Positions 62,544 to 64,000 of a stretch of 64,000 bases of DNA are shown here, one piece after another (position 1 is the first letter of the stretch; each line of letters begins with the position of its first letter). The stretch is taken from the NCBI GenBank assembly GCA_015060045.1, contig SUZH01000004.1, forward strand, positions 62,001 to 126,000, read 5' to 3'. A model generated the notes under the pieces. It was given only the letters and a program-made list of their open reading frames with translations. It had not been told where the DNA came from and searched no databases. The stretch is from Rikenellaceae bacterium. Its GTDB lineage: Bacteria > Bacteroidota > Bacteroidia > Bacteroidales > Rikenellaceae. The translations under genes and the position numbers were made by a program.

Positions 62544-64000
62544 TTATTTCAGGTACTTATCCAACCAACCGAAGAACTCACGGTTCCAAACGAGCGAGTT
62601 TTGGGGCTTGAAGACCTGGTGAGCCTCATTCTCGAACGATACGAGACGCGAGGGAATACCCTTCAGACGGGCTGCCGTGAAGGCCTCGAGCGACTGCGTG
62701 TAGGGGATGCGGTAGTCGTACTCGCCCGTGATGATTAGGATCGGCGTATCCCACTTATTGACAAACTTGTGGGGCGAGTTGGCATACGAGCGCTGGGCCG
62801 TGGCGTTCTTCGTGTCCCAATACGAGCCGCCGTAGTCGTTGTTGACGAACCACAGCTCCTCCGTATGTCCATACATCGACTCGAAGTTGAAGATACCGCA
62901 GTGGGCAATGAAGGCCTTGAAACGCTTCTCGTGGTGGCCGGCCAGGAAGTAGACCGAGTAACCGCCATACGAAGCACCTACGCAACCCATGCGCTCCTCG
63001 TCAGCCCACGGCTCCTTGGCAACATCGTCAATGGCCGCGAGGTAGTCGCGGATGTTCTGGCCCGAGTAGTCGCCCGAAATCTGATCCAGCCACTCCTGAC
63101 CGAACGACGGCAGACCGCGGCGGTTGGGCGATACGACCACGTAACCCTGAGCGGCCATGAGCTGGAAGTTCCAGCGATAGCTCCACGACTGCGATACGAC
63201 GCTCTGCGGACCGCCCTGGCAATAGAGCAGGGTGGGGTATTTCTTCGCGGGGTCAAAGTTGGGGGGCAGGGTCACCCAAACCAGCATCTGCTTGCCGTCG
63301 GTGGTCTTTACCCAACGCTTCTGCACCTCGCCCAGCGTGATCTGATCGTAGATCGGCTGGTTGATGAAGGAGAATTGCTCCATCGTGCCGTTTTGGCCGT
63401 TGATCGTGAAGAACTCCGTGGCCATCGTCAGGCGCGTCACCTCGGCAGCGATCAGATCGCCCACCTTCGTGAAGGCGTTGATGTCGTGGTCACCGCTCGT
63501 GAGCACCTCGACCTCACTGTCGGCAATCTTCACGCGGCAGATCTGGTGCGTAGCCTCGATCGGAGCGATGAAGTAGAGCTCCTCGTTGCCGTTCCACACC
63601 GTGTTGGCAGCGTTGTAGTCGAAGTCTTCGGTCAGGTCGCGCATCTCCTCCGTCGTGGTGTTGTAGATAAACAGACGCTCCTTGTCCGACTCGTTGCCGG
63701 CACGGCGCATCGAGCGGAAGGCGATCCACTCATCCGAGGGCGAGAAGACGGGATATTTGTCGTAACCAGGCATCACATCGCGCGCCTCCTCTGAGGGCTT
63801 GCAGATGTTCTTCGTCGTGCCCGTGGCCACGTCGTAGAGGTAGATATCCGAATCGGTCGAAACAGCATAAGCGGTACCCGTCAGGGGCTTACCCGTGTAG
63901 GCCAATACCGTACCGGCATTGTTCCAGGCAATCTCGGCCATGTCGAAATAGGGGGCCAACGGAGCATCCCAAGCGGCCTCGGCACCGATGATGTCGATAC
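62544..64000 (-). CDS. S9 family (DPP-type) serine peptidase, N-terminus beyond window
   Basis: The frame is open to the right edge (about 485 codons visible). Beta-propeller residues precede an alpha/beta hydrolase domain with GCVGASYGGYS (nucleophile GxSxGG), the Asp in GEYDYRIPYTQS and the His in ENEAHQVF. The family cleaves short peptides, often with proline preferences. With PepT and OPT it fits peptide use. Upstream part, including any signal peptide, is missing. Confidence 0.93.
   Translation of the reverse strand, partial: IDIIGAEAAWDAPLAPYFDMAEIAWNNAGTVLAYTGKPLTGTAYAVSTDSDIYLYDVATGTTKNICKPSEEARDVMPGYDKYPVFSPSDEWIAFRSMRRAGNESDKERLFIYNTTTEEMRDLTEDFDYNAANTVWNGNEELYFIAPIEATHQICRVKIADSEVEVLTSGDHDINAFTKVGDLIAAEVTRLTMATEFFTINGQNGTMEQFSFINQPIYDQITLGEVQKRWVKTTDGKQMLVWVTLPPNFDPAKKYPTLLYCQGGPQSVVSQSWSYRWNFQLMAAQGYVVVSPNRRGLPSFGQEWLDQISGDYSGQNIRDYLAAIDDVAKEPWADEERMGCVGASYGGYSVYFLAGHHEKRFKAFIAHCGIFNFESMYGHTEELWFVNNDYGGSYWDTKNATAQRSYANSPHKFVNKWDTPILIITGEYDYRIPYTQSLEAFTAARLKGIPSRLVSFENEAHQVFKPQNSLVWNREFFGWLDKYLK

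Overview
The window looks like a chromosomal segment of a Bacteroidales bacterium, most plausibly Alistipes or another Rikenellaceae. The evidence is fairly high G+C coding sequence with AT-rich gaps, many promoters of the Bacteroidota type (TTTG, 19-20 nt, TAnnTTTG), no Shine-Dalgarno reliance, and typical gene content: a SecDF fusion, BspA-type LRR lipoprotein, UpxY/NusG-like protein, HU-CCDC81/SPOR protein, putative porin, DUF4831, DUF4923 and DUF5060 proteins. Genus is inference; phylum is well supported. The window holds no rRNA, CRISPR array, insertion sequence or prophage.

Layout. (1) 1-4.4 kb: the 3' end of an HsdR_N-like gene, then a minus-strand operon of LytTR-type histidine kinase, LytTR response regulator, a 38-residue micro-ORF and a fimbrillin-like/BspA-LRR surface lipoprotein. 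(2) 4.4-6.9 kb: acyl-CoA/ACP ligase and PlsY. (3) 7.0-16.4 kb, plus strand: YitT, MiaB, DEAD-box helicase, beta-lactamase-fold hydrolase, small membrane protein, nitroreductase-like lipoprotein, CyuA-like cysteine desulfidase, GH43 lipoprotein. (4) 16.4-19.3 kb, minus: ABC exporter and RuvB. (5) 19.3-19.9 kb: an RNA-rich gap with a strong promoter, a long rod-folding RNA that resembles 6S RNA, and tRNA-Arg(CCG). (6) 19.9-25 kb, plus: S24-like regulator with lost catalytic residues, RibE, orphan sensor kinase, Lgt, HU-CCDC81/SPOR protein, GtrA, PepSY-like lipoprotein. (7) 25-28 kb, minus: UvrB and EamA transporter. (8) 28.2-36.2 kb, plus: SecDF, then the tightly packed set membrane protein-CoaE-FolP-LolD-like-TrmN6, DUF4831 and an AlkD-like HEAT protein. 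(9) 36.2-42.8 kb, minus: thioredoxin, an epimerase fold without its catalytic Tyr, RadA, small lipoprotein, RseP, Dxr, and an M23/LytM domain without active-site residues. (10) 42.9-56 kb: nucleotidyltransferase (plus), then minus-strand DUF5060 hydrolase, GdhA, DUF4923, NadE, PepT, OPT transporter, MazG-like, MurF, ManC. (11) 56.1-60.3 kb, plus: PssA, putative porin, lytic transglycosylase, UpxY/NusG-like protein. (12) 60.4-64 kb, minus: pectate lyase with a collagen-like stalk and a partial S9 peptidase.

How it works together. Most genes are housekeeping: envelope lipids (PlsY, ligase, PssA), wall (MurF, lytic transglycosylase), lipoprotein maturation and export (Lgt, LolD-like, SecDF, RseP), isoprenoids (Dxr), cofactors (RibE, FolP, CoaE, NadE) and DNA repair (RuvB, UvrB, RadA). 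The accessory part is an amino-acid and peptide lifestyle (OPT, PepT, S9 peptidase, GdhA, CyuA) and scattered polysaccharide enzymes (GH43, DUF5060, PL1) without SusC/SusD partners. The parts most worth following up are the 6S-like RNA, the two-component/micropeptide/LRR operon, three proteins that keep a known fold but have lost catalytic residues, and promoters whose -33 box lies in the loop of the preceding terminator.
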